A stretch of DNA of 64,000 nt, from NCBI RefSeq assembly GCF_025371035.1, contig NZ_JANZXB010000004.1:124001-188000 (forward strand). The letters run 5' to 3'. Positions 26,175-37,550 of the stretch are shown here, piece after piece. Each line of letters begins with the position of its first letter. Positions within the stretch are counted from its first letter, which is position 1. A program made the position numbers and the translations under genes. This DNA is from Sphingomonas sp. LC-1. GTDB lineage: Bacteria > Pseudomonadota > Alphaproteobacteria > Sphingomonadales > Sphingomonadaceae. The notes below the pieces were generated by a model. The model made no database searches, was not told where the DNA came from, and saw only the letters and a list, made by a program, of their open reading frames with translations.

Positions 26175-27106
26175 GCGGCAACCTTGCCCAGAAACTGATC
26201 GATCGCCGCCAGCGCGCGCAGCCGCACCGGATCCGCCTCGCGCAGCAATTCATGCGCGGCGTCCGGTCCGAAACGCTCGATTTGCGCGCCGATCCGCGCG
26301 GCGACCTGCTCCGCCACGCGCGGGTCCACCAGGCGGTCGGCCTCGGCGATCAGCATCAGCGTCGGGAGCGTGACGGCATCCAACCGGCGATCGCGGAGCA
26401 GCGATCGTGTCGACCGCGACGCCGCCGCCAGCCACCCCCAGCTCGGCGGCCCCAGCGCCAGTTCGGGCGACTGGGCATACCAATAGGCTTCGTCCTCGAA
26501 CCGCCCGACATCATGGGTCAGGTTGCGCTGGCGGGTGTGGTGCCCCGCCCCTTCCTCGACGCGCCAGATTGCCCGCTCGGCCCGGCCCAGCAGGGTCATC
26601 AGGCGGATGATGCCGCCGCCGAGCAGTGCCCCGGTCGGCAGGCGCAGCTCCAGCATCGGCGCGACCAGGATCAGGGCTTGGGGGTCCACCGCCCCCTCCA
26701 CCACACTTCGTAACGCAAGATGCCCGCCCATCGAATGGCCAAGCAGGACATGCGGAAGAGCCGAATCATCCTCCGCCCGCCAAGTCCGCCAGAACACGCG
26801 AAGGTCCTCGACCAGCACCGCGAAATCGCCGCCATGCCCGATATGCCGATCGGCGAGCATTCGCCCCGATCCGCCCTGTCCGCGCCAGTCGAAGGCGGTC
26901 ACGCTCCACCCGCTCGCGACCAGATGCGCGAAGACCTCCAGATATTTCTCGACCATATCGGCCCGGCCGGTCTGGAACAGCAGGCGCCCGACGGGCCGCT
27001 CGGTCGCCCAATCGAAGCGGCGATGATCCCATCCGTCCGGCGCATGCCAGCGCGTCACCCGCGCGGCGGCGGGAAAGGTTCGGCGGAGGGAAAGGCTGTC
27101 GGTCAT
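26171..27106 (-). CDS. Alpha/beta-hydrolase (lysophospholipase/monoacylglycerol lipase-like)
   Basis: A 311-residue serine hydrolase. The nucleophile elbow is GHSMGGHLALR; FDWRGQGGSGR is the HG-loop-side motif seen in PldB/monoacylglycerol lipase-like enzymes. LIAEADRLVDP carries the acidic residue and GPDAAHELLRE the catalytic histidine, a complete triad. The start at 27106 (MTDSLSLRR) follows GGGGATC; the longer frame upstream overlaps the prepilin peptidase gene on the other strand and is unlikely. It is co-directional with and overlaps the FAD oxidoreductase. No signal peptide. Likely lipid ester hydrolysis, inferred from the family. Confidence 0.87.
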   Translation of the reverse strand: MTDSLSLRRTFPAAARVTRWHAPDGWDHRRFDWATERPVGRLLFQTGRADMVEKYLEVFAHLVASGWSVTAFDWRGQGGSGRMLADRHIGHGGDFAVLVEDLRVFWRTWRAEDDSALPHVLLGHSMGGHLALRSVVEGAVDPQALILVAPMLELRLPTGALLGGGIIRLMTLLGRAERAIWRVEEGAGHHTRQRNLTHDVGRFEDEAYWYAQSPELALGPPSWGWLAAASRSTRSLLRDRRLDAVTLPTLMLIAEADRLVDPRVAEQVAARIGAQIERFGPDAAHELLREADPVRLRALAAIDQFLGKVAA

Positions 27107-27156
27107 CCGATCCCCGGTTACGGTTTGGAAAGCCCTGCCGTCTAGGGCGTTATGCC

Positions 27157-27651
27157 ATGGAATGGACCATTGTCCGCATCGCCCTGACCGTGGCGCTGAT
27201 GCTGTTGCTGCTCTCCGCCGGCATCGAGGATGCGCGCACCCGCGAGATCGCGGATCGCAAGAACATCGCCATCGCGCTGCTCGCCCCGCTCTGGTGGTGG
27301 GCGAGCGGCATGGCGGTCTGGCCCGACATGCTGTGGCAACTGGGCGTCGCGATCGGCGTGTTCCTGCTGTTTGCGCAGGCATTTCGCATCGGGATGATGG
27401 GTGGCGGCGATGTGAAGATGATCGCGGCGATCGCGCTGTGGCTGCCCCTGCCCTCGCTGGTCCGCATGATGCTGATCATGTCGATCGCGGGCGGGGCGAT
27501 CACTTTGCTCATGTTGGTGGACCATCGCCTACGCCGTGCCGGGGGGCCGGAGGAGGCACGCGCGATCGAGGTGCCGTATGGCGTCGCCATCGCGATCGCC
27601 GCGCTGATGATCCTGCGGGAACCGATATTTAACCCATTCCCTCATACTTAA
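27157..27651 (+). CDS. cpaA: Prepilin peptidase of the tad pilus (CpaA/TadV type)
   Basis: A 164-residue inner-membrane aspartyl protease of the A24 family that processes Flp-type prepilins. About five membrane helices. The two catalytic aspartates are D25 (AGIEDARTREI) and D85 in the MMGGGDVKM GxGD motif. The methylase domain of PilD is absent, as in CpaA. The start at 27157 is chosen as MEWTIVRIAL, the first good start after the divergent hydrolase. It begins the cpa/tad gene run. No pilin gene is present next to it. Confidence 0.92.
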   Translation: MEWTIVRIALTVALMLLLLSAGIEDARTREIADRKNIAIALLAPLWWWASGMAVWPDMLWQLGVAIGVFLLFAQAFRIGMMGGGDVKMIAAIALWLPLPSLVRMMLIMSIAGGAITLLMLVDHRLRRAGGPEEARAIEVPYGVAIAIAALMILREPIFNPFPHT

Positions 27652-27703
27652 CGCCGCATATAGGCTGAGCAACGGGCTCGGCGCCGAGGCCGAAGAAGAC
27701 AGG

Positions 27704-28687
27704 ATGGACAGTCGCAAAGTCTTACTGCTGGTGGGGGCCCTGCTGATCGCAGGCGTGACCGCCTTATTCGCGCGGACGATCACGTCCGGTAGCAGCGCGC
27801 CGCCCGCCGAGGCCGCCGCCGTCGTCGTCGCCCCGCCCGTGCCGCAAAACGAGGTCCTGGTCGCCACCCGCACCCTGCCGGTCGGCACGATCATCGATCC
27901 GACCGCGCTGAAGTTCCAGCCCTGGCCCAAGGACATGCTGGCCGGTGCCTATTATGTGAAGGGCCAGGCCGATCTGGCGAAGCTGACGGGCACGGTGCTG
28001 CGCTATGCGATCACCGCCGGGCAGCCGCTGACCCAGGGGGCGGTGGTGCGTCCGGGCGACCGCGGCTTCCTTGCCGCCGCACTGACGCCCGGCATGCGCG
28101 CCGTGACGGTGCCCGTCTCCGCCCAGACCGCGGTTGCGGGATTCGTATTTCCCGGCGACCGGATCGACGTCGTCCTGACCCAGGACGTGGCCGGCGGCGG
28201 CGATGGCCCGCCGCTGAAGGTGTCGGAAACCATCCTGCGCAACGTCCGCGTGCTGGCAACCGACCAGCGCACCGATTCGCAGGTCGGCGATGACGGCAAG
28301 ACGCCGGTTCATACCTTCACCACCGTCACCGTAGAGGCGACGCCGAAGATCGCCGAGCAATTGGCCGTGGCGCAGACGCTCGGCACCCTTTCCCTGTCGC
28401 TGCGTGCACTGGCGGACCGCCCCGACGAGATGGCGGGCGCCATCACCCAGCCACAGGTCGACCGTGCCTCCTATGTCACCGGCGGCGACATATCGCGCTA
28501 TCAACGGCGGACCGTGCCCGGTCGTCAGTCGAACGGTGGCCCGGATCAGGGGACCACGGCACCGGGCGGCATGGCGCCGAACGTCGCGGCCGCCGGCGTC
28601 GGTCAGGTCGCCATGGCGCAAGGACCCGTCGTGCGGGTCTCGCGCGGCAGTTCCACTAGCGTCGCACCCATTGCGGGGAAGAATTGA
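27704..28687 (+). CDS. cpaB: Flp pilus assembly protein CpaB (RcpC)
   Basis: A 327-residue periplasmic protein anchored by one N-terminal helix (KVLLLVGALLIAGVTALFA). The SAF-like domain (EVLVATRTLPVGTIIDPTALKF, about residues 48-110) is followed by the RcpC region with RAVTVPVSAQTAVAGFVFPGDRIDV. In tad systems CpaB works with the secretin at the outer membrane. The C-terminal 60 residues are Gly/Pro/Gln-rich and probably disordered. It starts 52 bp after cpaA, with a weak ribosome site, and is followed by cpaC after two bases. Confidence 0.94.
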   Translation: MDSRKVLLLVGALLIAGVTALFARTITSGSSAPPAEAAAVVVAPPVPQNEVLVATRTLPVGTIIDPTALKFQPWPKDMLAGAYYVKGQADLAKLTGTVLRYAITAGQPLTQGAVVRPGDRGFLAAALTPGMRAVTVPVSAQTAVAGFVFPGDRIDVVLTQDVAGGGDGPPLKVSETILRNVRVLATDQRTDSQVGDDGKTPVHTFTTVTVEATPKIAEQLAVAQTLGTLSLSLRALADRPDEMAGAITQPQVDRASYVTGGDISRYQRRTVPGRQSNGGPDQGTTAPGGMAPNVAAAGVGQVAMAQGPVVRVSRGSSTSVAPIAGKN

Positions 28688-28689
28688 CG

Positions 28690-30240
28690 ATGTCGATGCG
28701 ATCCACATTCTCGGGCGCGGCGCGGGGGTCGGCCGTCGCGCTGATGCTCGCCCCGTTGCTCCTCGCGCCAGCCCCGGCGAAAGCGGCCGCCGAACCCGGT
28801 GATTCGACCGTCGCGCACGACGGATCGGGCGCGTTGGAGATCAATACCGGCCGCGCGCGCCTGATCACCCTGCCCCGTCCGATGACCGATCTGTTCGTCG
28901 CCGACGACAGCATCGCGGACGTTCAGGTGCGTTCGCCGACCCAGCTCTATATCTTCGGCAAGAAGCCGGGCGAGACGAGCATCTCGGCCACGGGGCGTGG
29001 AGGCGCGGTCGTCTATGCGACCACGGTTCGGGTCGGCAACAATCTCGATTCGATCGGCCGGATGCTGCGCCTGGCCATGCCGGAGGCGACGATCACCGCA
29101 ACGCCGATGAACGGGCTGATCCTGCTGACCGGCACCGTCGCCGCCCCCGACGACGCGGCCGAAGCCGAACGGCTCGTCCAGGCCTATGTCGGCAAGGACA
29201 CCCGGATCATCAGCCGGTTGAAGACCGCGACGCCGTTGCAGGTGAATCTCCAGGTCCGCATTGCCGAGGTGAACCGCAATTTCGTCAAGTCGATCGGCGT
29301 CAACCTGCTGAACCGGGACAGCAATGGCAGCGGCTTCGTGTTCGGGCTCGCCACGGGGCGCCCGGGGGCGGGGACGATCACCGACATCACCAATTCCGCC
29401 GGGCAGCCGGCGACGCAATATACGTTCAATCGCGGCAGCGGCTCGGGCTCGGTGCTCGGCCTGGGGGGTCGGGTGCTGGGGATGGACCTGCTCGGCGCGA
29501 TCGATCTGGGCGAGACGCTGGGTCAGGTGTCGACGCTCGCCAATCCCAACCTGACCGCCCTGTCGGGGGAAACCGCGACCTTCCTGGCGGGCGGCGAAAT
29601 CCCGATCCCGCTGGCGACCGGGCTGGGCGCGGTGTCGGTCGAATATAAGCAATATGGCGTCAGCCTGTCCTATACGCCGACCGTGCTGGCCGATGGCCGC
29701 ATCTCGCTGCGCGTCCGGCCCGAAGTGTCGCAGATTTCTTCGGTCGGCGCGGTGACGGTCGGCGGGACCTCGATCCCGGCGCTGACCACGCGGCGCGCCG
29801 AAACCACGCTGGAACTGGGTTCGGGCCAGAGCATGATGATCGGCGGGCTGCTGTCCAACTCGCGCGACAACTCGATCGAGAAGACGCCGTGGCTGGGCGA
29901 CCTGCCGCTGATCGGCTCGCTGTTCCGATCCAACGCGTTCAAGCGGAGCGAGACCGAGCTGGTGATCATCATCACCCCCTATCTGGTCAAGCCGGTCAAC
30001 TCTCCGTCGGACATCGCGCTGCCCAATGACGGGCAGCGCGCGCCCAATGATGCCGAACGCATCCTGCTGGGCCAGATGGGCGCCACCACGAGCCAGCCGC
30101 GTCCGGTTCCGACCATGGCCGCCCCCATGCAAGGCCGCCCGAGCGCAGGGGCCGCCGCAGCCGTGCCGGTCGCTCCGCCGAAACCCGCATCCCCCTCCGC
30201 TGTCCGCAAGGGCGCGCCAACTCCCGGCTTCTCCGAATGA
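28690..30240 (+). CDS. cpaC: Flp pilus secretin CpaC (RcpA)
   Basis: A 516-residue outer-membrane secretin. After a signal peptide (about residues 1-35) come the pilus-assembly N-domain (LITLPRPMTDLFVADDSIADVQVRSP), a BON-like domain around residues 115-160, and the secretin domain with VSTLANPNLTALSGETATFLAGGEIPIP and WLGDLPLIGSLFRS. These motifs mark the ring-forming channel through which the pilus passes. The last 70 residues are Pro/Ala-rich and likely flexible. The stop overlaps the start of cpaD (ATGA), suggesting coupling. Confidence 0.95.
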   Translation: MSMRSTFSGAARGSAVALMLAPLLLAPAPAKAAAEPGDSTVAHDGSGALEINTGRARLITLPRPMTDLFVADDSIADVQVRSPTQLYIFGKKPGETSISATGRGGAVVYATTVRVGNNLDSIGRMLRLAMPEATITATPMNGLILLTGTVAAPDDAAEAERLVQAYVGKDTRIISRLKTATPLQVNLQVRIAEVNRNFVKSIGVNLLNRDSNGSGFVFGLATGRPGAGTITDITNSAGQPATQYTFNRGSGSGSVLGLGGRVLGMDLLGAIDLGETLGQVSTLANPNLTALSGETATFLAGGEIPIPLATGLGAVSVEYKQYGVSLSYTPTVLADGRISLRVRPEVSQISSVGAVTVGGTSIPALTTRRAETTLELGSGQSMMIGGLLSNSRDNSIEKTPWLGDLPLIGSLFRSNAFKRSETELVIIITPYLVKPVNSPSDIALPNDGQRAPNDAERILLGQMGATTSQPRPVPTMAAPMQGRPSAGAAAAVPVAPPKPASPSAVRKGAPTPGFSE

Positions 30241-30941
30241 CCGCTCGTCCAAGGATGTCTCGCCCCATGCGTCGCTCCTCGCCAATCCTGATGCCGCTGG
30301 GCCTGATGCTGTTCACAGGCGGGTGCATGGGCACCGGCCAGCCGCAGATCGAAAGCCGCCACCAGCCCGTCGTGTCGCAGACCAGCTATGCGCTGGACCT
30401 CGCCACATCCGGCGGGCGGCTGGCGGCGGACGAGGATCGGCGGCTGGATGGCTGGGCGCATAATCTGCGGCTGGGCTATGGCGACCGCGTGACGCTCGAG
30501 GATCCGGCGGGCGAGGCCCCCGGCGCCTATCGCGAAGTGGCGGACGTCATCGGCCATTATGGCCTGTTGATCGCGCCGGCCTCCGGCATCGCGCGCAGCC
30601 CTGTGGCACCTGCGACCATCCGCGTCGTCGTGACGCGGGCCCAGGCCTCGGTCCCCGGATGCCCGGATGCAAGCAGCGATGCCGCCCCCGCCGACTGGTC
30701 CGGGCAGACCGCATCCAATCATGGCTGTGCGATCAATCGCAATCTGGCGGCGATGGTCGCCAACCCCAATGATCTGGTCCGCGGGGTCGAAGGCCCGACC
30801 ACGACCGATCCGGCGATGGGCAGCCGCGCGGTCAACGCCCTGCGCGCCGCCCCACCGACCGGCAATGGTGGCACCTCCCTGCGCAGCGCCAATTCCTCGG
30901 GCGGCGGTGGCATGGCTTCGGGCGGCGGGGTGTCACAATGA
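30237..30941 (+). CDS. cpaD: Pilus assembly lipoprotein CpaD
   Basis: A 234-residue lipoprotein: LMPLGLMLFTGGC places the lipidated cysteine at about residue 30. CpaD proteins act at the outer membrane with the secretin in tad systems. SNHGCAINRNLAAMVANPNDLVRG (about residues 160-184, quoted in part: GCAINRNLAAMVANP) is the most conserved stretch of the family. The C-terminus is Gly/Ser-rich. It overlaps cpaC upstream and cpaE downstream by four bases each, so the three are translated together. Confidence 0.92.
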   Translation: MTARPRMSRPMRRSSPILMPLGLMLFTGGCMGTGQPQIESRHQPVVSQTSYALDLATSGGRLAADEDRRLDGWAHNLRLGYGDRVTLEDPAGEAPGAYREVADVIGHYGLLIAPASGIARSPVAPATIRVVVTRAQASVPGCPDASSDAAPADWSGQTASNHGCAINRNLAAMVANPNDLVRGVEGPTTTDPAMGSRAVNALRAAPPTGNGGTSLRSANSSGGGGMASGGGVSQ

Positions 30942-32203
30942 ACGCTCCCTGGACCCCGCATGTCATGACCCAGCGCGATCCGATCCAGGCCTATGTCTGC
31001 GACGACTGGACCGCCGAGGCGGTCCGGCCGATCCTCATCGAACAGGGATGGTCGCCCGACAAGGTGTTGAAGGGCGGACTTCGCGGCGCGATCCAGGCCC
31101 TGTCGGTCAGCACCAGCCCGCAAATCCTGCTGGTCGATCTCAGCGACACGCCCGATCCCACCAACGAGATCAACAATCTGGCGGAGGTGTGCGAGCCGGG
31201 CACGATCGTGATCGCGGTCGGCCAGGTCAACGACGTTCGCCTCTACCGCATGCTGATGGCCAGCGGGCTTCACGATTATCTGCTCAAGCCGATCAACGCC
31301 GACATGCTGCGCGACGCCATCGGCCAGGCCAGGACGATCCTTCACGCCCCGCGCGCGATGGATACGGTCCCCGAAAAGGCACCGTGCAACGTCGCGGTGG
31401 TGGGCGTTCGCGGCGGCGTGGGGACATCGACGATCGCGACCTCGCTGGGGTGGCTGATGGCGGAGCGGTTAGATCGGACGACCGCCATTCTCGACCTCGA
31501 CGTGCATTTCGGCACCGCCGCACTCGCGCTCGATCTGGAGCCGGGACGCGGGCTGGTCGATGCGATCGACAATCCGGGGCGGATCGACGGGCTGTTCCTG
31601 GAACGCGCGATGGTCAAGGCGACGTCGAAGCTCGCCATCCTGTCCGCCGAGGCCCCGATCAGCGCGCCGATCGTCAATGACGGTCTCGCCTTTGCGCAAT
31701 TGCAGGACGAGATGCGGATCAATTTCGAGATGACGATCGTCGATCTGCCCCGCAACCTGCTGATCCAGCAACCCATGCTGGTCACGAGCGCGCAGACCCT
31801 GGTGCTGGTGACCGAATTCACCCTGGCCGCCGCGCGCGACACGATCCGCATCCTCTCCTGGCTCAAGACCCATGCGCCGCAGACCCATGTGCTGACCGTC
31901 GCCAACCGGGTCATGCCCACCGGCCAGACCGAGATCGCGCAGAGCGATTTCGAAGGGTCGATCGAACGCCCGCTCGACGTGCTGATCCCCTATGACCAGA
32001 AGCTGGTGGTGCAGGCCGCCAAGGTCGGCAAGCCGATCGCCGAAATGGGCCGCAATTCGCGCACCATCGCGCCACTGGTCGAACTGGCGCAACGCATCTG
32101 CGCCTCCTCCGAAGGACCGGACCCGTCGGCGTCTGGCAAGCGCGGCCTGCTCGATCGGTTCGACCTGAAGTCGCTCCTCGCCAAGCGGACGCGGGCGAAC
32201 TGA
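30938..32203 (+). CDS. cpaE: Pilus assembly ATPase-like protein CpaE (TadZ)
   Basis: A 421-residue ParA/MinD-type protein that places the tad machinery in the cell. The N-terminal receiver-like domain (about residues 15-130) includes LLVDLSDTPDP and GLHDYLLKPINADML but lacks a clear phospho-acceptor context. The ATPase part begins VVGVRGGVGTSTIATSLGWLMA, a deviant Walker A with R in place of the first lysine, as usual in CpaE/TadZ. It follows cpaD with a four-base overlap. Normally cpaF, the hexameric secretion ATPase, comes next; here the stop codon at 32203 is followed four bases later by tadB. Confidence 0.94.
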   Translation: MNAPWTPHVMTQRDPIQAYVCDDWTAEAVRPILIEQGWSPDKVLKGGLRGAIQALSVSTSPQILLVDLSDTPDPTNEINNLAEVCEPGTIVIAVGQVNDVRLYRMLMASGLHDYLLKPINADMLRDAIGQARTILHAPRAMDTVPEKAPCNVAVVGVRGGVGTSTIATSLGWLMAERLDRTTAILDLDVHFGTAALALDLEPGRGLVDAIDNPGRIDGLFLERAMVKATSKLAILSAEAPISAPIVNDGLAFAQLQDEMRINFEMTIVDLPRNLLIQQPMLVTSAQTLVLVTEFTLAAARDTIRILSWLKTHAPQTHVLTVANRVMPTGQTEIAQSDFEGSIERPLDVLIPYDQKLVVQAAKVGKPIAEMGRNSRTIAPLVELAQRICASSEGPDPSASGKRGLLDRFDLKSLLAKRTRAN

Positions 32204-32207
32204 CGCC

Positions 32208-33194
32208 ATGAGCATGACGGCGACCCTGATCCTGGCCGTTGGCGTTTTCCTGACGCTGCTCCTGGCGATGGCGGCCTTCTCCACCCCCGGGACGTCACGC
32301 GGACAATCGCGGCGGCTTGCGGGATTGCGGGACCGGGTTGCGCTGGACCTCAACCAGCCGGTTCAGGCCACCGCCGCCGCCTCGTCGCGCGGCATCGCGC
32401 TGGCGGGGGACACGCGGATGGACAAGGCGTTCGGTCGCCTGCTGCCCAACCCCGCACAATTGGGGCAAAGGCTGGACCGGACCGGCCGCGACTGGACCGT
32501 CGGGCAATATGGCATGGCCAGCGCGGGGCTTGCGCTCGGCATCATGATCCTTCTCATGATGCTGGGCCTGTCGCTGTTCCTCGCGCTGCTGGCCGGATTG
32601 TTGCTCGGGCTTTGGCTGCCCCATATGGTGGTCGGTCGCCTGATCACGCGCCGTGTCGGCAAGTTCACCACCCGCTTTCCCGATGCCATCGAATTGCTCG
32701 TACGTGGCCTGCGCTCGGGTCTGCCCATCGCCGAGACCATGACGGTCGTCGCGCATGAGATACCCGGCCCGGTGGGCGAGGAATTCCGCGCCGTCGCCGA
32801 CCGGATGCGCATCGGCCGGACGATGGACGCCGCGCTTCAGGAAACCGCCGACCGGCTGGACATTCCCGAGTTCCAGTTTTTCGTCATCGCCATCGCCATT
32901 CAGCGCGAGACCGGTGGCAATCTGGCCGAAACCTTGTCCAACTTGGCCGAAGTGCTGCGCAAGCGGGCGCAGATGAAGCTGAAGATCAAGGCGATGTCGT
33001 CCGAGCCCAAGGCGTCGGCCTATATCATCGGCTCGCTGCCCTTTTTCGTGTTCGGGATCATCTGGACGATCAACCAGTCTTATATGGCGCGCTTCTTCAC
33101 CGATCCGCGACTGATGCTGATCGGTGTGCTGGGTTTCGTCTGGCTGGGGCTGGGCGCCTTCATCATGTCCCGCATGATCAGTTTCGAGATTTGA
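32208..33194 (+). CDS. tadB: Tad pilus inner-membrane platform protein TadB
   Basis: A 328-residue type II secretion system F-domain protein. A helix at the N-terminus, a pair near residues 100-140 and the C-terminal pair frame the F domain, which contains FPDAIELLVRGLRSGLPI and IQRETGGNLAETLSNLAEVLRKR. It would form the inner-membrane platform with TadC. The gene directly follows cpaE, in the place cpaF usually occupies. The full length suggests that no part of tadB has been lost. Confidence 0.93.
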   Translation: MSMTATLILAVGVFLTLLLAMAAFSTPGTSRGQSRRLAGLRDRVALDLNQPVQATAAASSRGIALAGDTRMDKAFGRLLPNPAQLGQRLDRTGRDWTVGQYGMASAGLALGIMILLMMLGLSLFLALLAGLLLGLWLPHMVVGRLITRRVGKFTTRFPDAIELLVRGLRSGLPIAETMTVVAHEIPGPVGEEFRAVADRMRIGRTMDAALQETADRLDIPEFQFFVIAIAIQRETGGNLAETLSNLAEVLRKRAQMKLKIKAMSSEPKASAYIIGSLPFFVFGIIWTINQSYMARFFTDPRLMLIGVLGFVWLGLGAFIMSRMISFEI

Positions 33195-34187
33195 ATGACC
33201 GCTTCCGCCAACAGCATCCTGGGATTGGAACCCTCGGCCGCCGCCACCCTGTTATGGGGCGTATGCATCTTCGCCCTGCTCGTCGTCGCCTATCTGCTGA
33301 TCGGCACGCGCGATCCGATGACGCGGCGGGTGCGGGTGCTCAACGAACGGCGCGAACAGCTCAAGGCCGGGATCGCTGCGCCCGCCAAGCGCCGATCGCA
33401 ATGGGTCGACCGCGCCGACATGCTGGAACGGATGCGCCTGATCCTCAGCGCGCTGAAGATGCTGCAGGACGAACAGGTCAAGGCGGTCCAGTTGCGTCTG
33501 CTCCAGGCGGGCCTGCGGTCGAAGGAACTGGCGGTGGCGGTGATCTTCGGCCGGCTGGCGCTGCCCATCCTGCTGGGCGGCAGCATGGCCTTGTGGGTCT
33601 ATGGCACCGACAGCTTTTCGGATTGGAGCGGCCTGAGCTGCTATATGCTGGTCGCTGGGACACTGGTCCTGTCCTACAAGGCGCCCGACCTCGCGCTCAA
33701 GAACCGGATCGACAAGCGCACCGCCGCGATTCGCAAGGGACTGCCCGACGCACTCGACCTGATGGTGATCTGTGCCGAGGCCGGGTTGACCGTCGACGCC
33801 GCCTTTGCCCGCGTCGCCCGCGAATTGCGCCGCGCCTATCCCGAACTGGGCGACGAGTTCCAGCTGACTTCTGTCGAACTGAGCTTTCTGACCGATCGGC
33901 GGCAGGCGCTGGAAAACCTGTCGATGCGGGTCAATCTCGACGCATTGCGCAGCGTCGTCACGACCATGATCCAGACTGAGAAATACGGCACCCCGCTCGC
34001 CAGCGCGCTGCGCGTCCTGTCGGCGGAGTTCCGCAACGAACGGATGATGCGCGCCGAGGAAAAGGCCGCGCGTCTGCCCGCCATCATGACGGTGCCGTTG
34101 ATCCTCTTCATCCTGCCGACCCTGTTCGTCGTGATCCTGGGCCCCGCTGCCTGTTCGATCAAGGATACGCTCCTGTCGGGGCAATGA
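33195..34187 (+). CDS. tadC: Tad pilus inner-membrane platform protein TadC
   Basis: A 330-residue F-domain membrane protein, partner of TadB. DALDLMVICAEAGLTVDAAFARVA and LGDEFQLTSVELSFLTDRRQALENL and QTEKYGTPLASALRVLSAEFR (each typical, quoted in short parts) mark the F domain. Helices lie near residues 15-35, 105-155 and at the C-terminus (LPLILFILPTLFVVILGPA-like). The ATG at 33195 abuts the tadB stop codon. It is the last recognisable tad gene; no tadD, tadE, tadF or pilin follows. Confidence 0.93.
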   Translation: MTASANSILGLEPSAAATLLWGVCIFALLVVAYLLIGTRDPMTRRVRVLNERREQLKAGIAAPAKRRSQWVDRADMLERMRLILSALKMLQDEQVKAVQLRLLQAGLRSKELAVAVIFGRLALPILLGGSMALWVYGTDSFSDWSGLSCYMLVAGTLVLSYKAPDLALKNRIDKRTAAIRKGLPDALDLMVICAEAGLTVDAAFARVARELRRAYPELGDEFQLTSVELSFLTDRRQALENLSMRVNLDALRSVVTTMIQTEKYGTPLASALRVLSAEFRNERMMRAEEKAARLPAIMTVPLILFILPTLFVVILGPAACSIKDTLLSGQ

Positions 34188-34287
34188 CGCCCCCGACCTT
34201 GCGCTGCCGGTCCCTGCGCAACCAGCCGCCGCGCAACCAGCATCGCCTCCAGTCGTTGACCGGTCGTAACAGACAGGGATCGATGCG

Positions 34288-34677
34288 ATGTTGTTCACTT
34301 CGACCACGCAATTCGCCGTGCTGGGGCTGGTCCTCATCGCCGGATGGCTTTTCGGGCTGGCGAGCCATCCCGGCGGGCGCAAATGGCGGACGCGCTACGC
34401 CACGGAGCGTGACGCCCATGCGGCGCAGGTGAAGGATACCGAAACCAAGCTGTCCGCCGCGCAGTCGCGGATCGCGGAACTGGAGCGCGAAAATCACCGG
34501 CTCGCCAGCGCGCAGCCGGTGGCGGCGGCTCCGGTCGCCACCGCTCCGGTGGTGGATCGGGCAGCATCCGGCTCGACCTATCGCCCGGTGGCGGCAAGCG
34601 CAGCGCGCCCGGCCTATCCGGCTGGCGAGCGTCGCGGCTGGTTCGATTTCGGGAACCGGGTGACGACCCACGGGTGA
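34288..34677 (+). CDS. Small membrane-anchored coiled-coil protein, unknown function
   Basis: A 129-residue protein with one N-terminal membrane helix (FAVLGLVLIAGWLFGLA, about residues 9-25), a short coiled-coil (residues 45-75, including SRIAELERENHRLAS) and an Ala/Pro/Val-rich tail. The build suggests an inner-membrane protein with its charged part in the cytoplasm or periplasm. It lies 100 bp after tadC and may be co-transcribed, but no sequence link to pili is evident. I do not recognise a family. A strong two-way terminator follows. Confidence 0.7.
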   Translation: MLFTSTTQFAVLGLVLIAGWLFGLASHPGGRKWRTRYATERDAHAAQVKDTETKLSAAQSRIAELERENHRLASAQPVAAAPVATAPVVDRAASGSTYRPVAASAARPAYPAGERRGWFDFGNRVTTHG

Positions 34678-34710
34678 GCCCGCCACGTCGTCTCAGAGCA
34701 GGCTGGGGCG

Positions 34711-34763
34711 GAGAGTAAGGAAGGTCGGAACCGCCTTCGGGCAAGCGGTTCCGACCTACTCTC
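34711..34763. terminator. Bidirectional terminator between convergent genes
   Basis: AGGTCGGAACCGC (34722-34734) pairs exactly with GCGGTTCCGACCT (34745-34757), and GAGAGT (34711-34716) with ACTCTC (34758-34763). The tail CTCTTAATTT serves the + strand. It separates the coiled-coil gene from ppdK, whose stop codon abuts it. Confidence 0.8.
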
Positions 34764-37424
<2,661 letters not shown>

Positions 37425-37550
37425 CGGTTCGATCCTTTACTGGTCGTATCGTCCGACGCCCTGGGGACACAGGCGTCGGTGTTAATAAGGCGATTTTGCC
37501 GGAGGGGAAGACAAGAACGTCAGAATTGCTTTCCCGATCCGGCCGTTACC

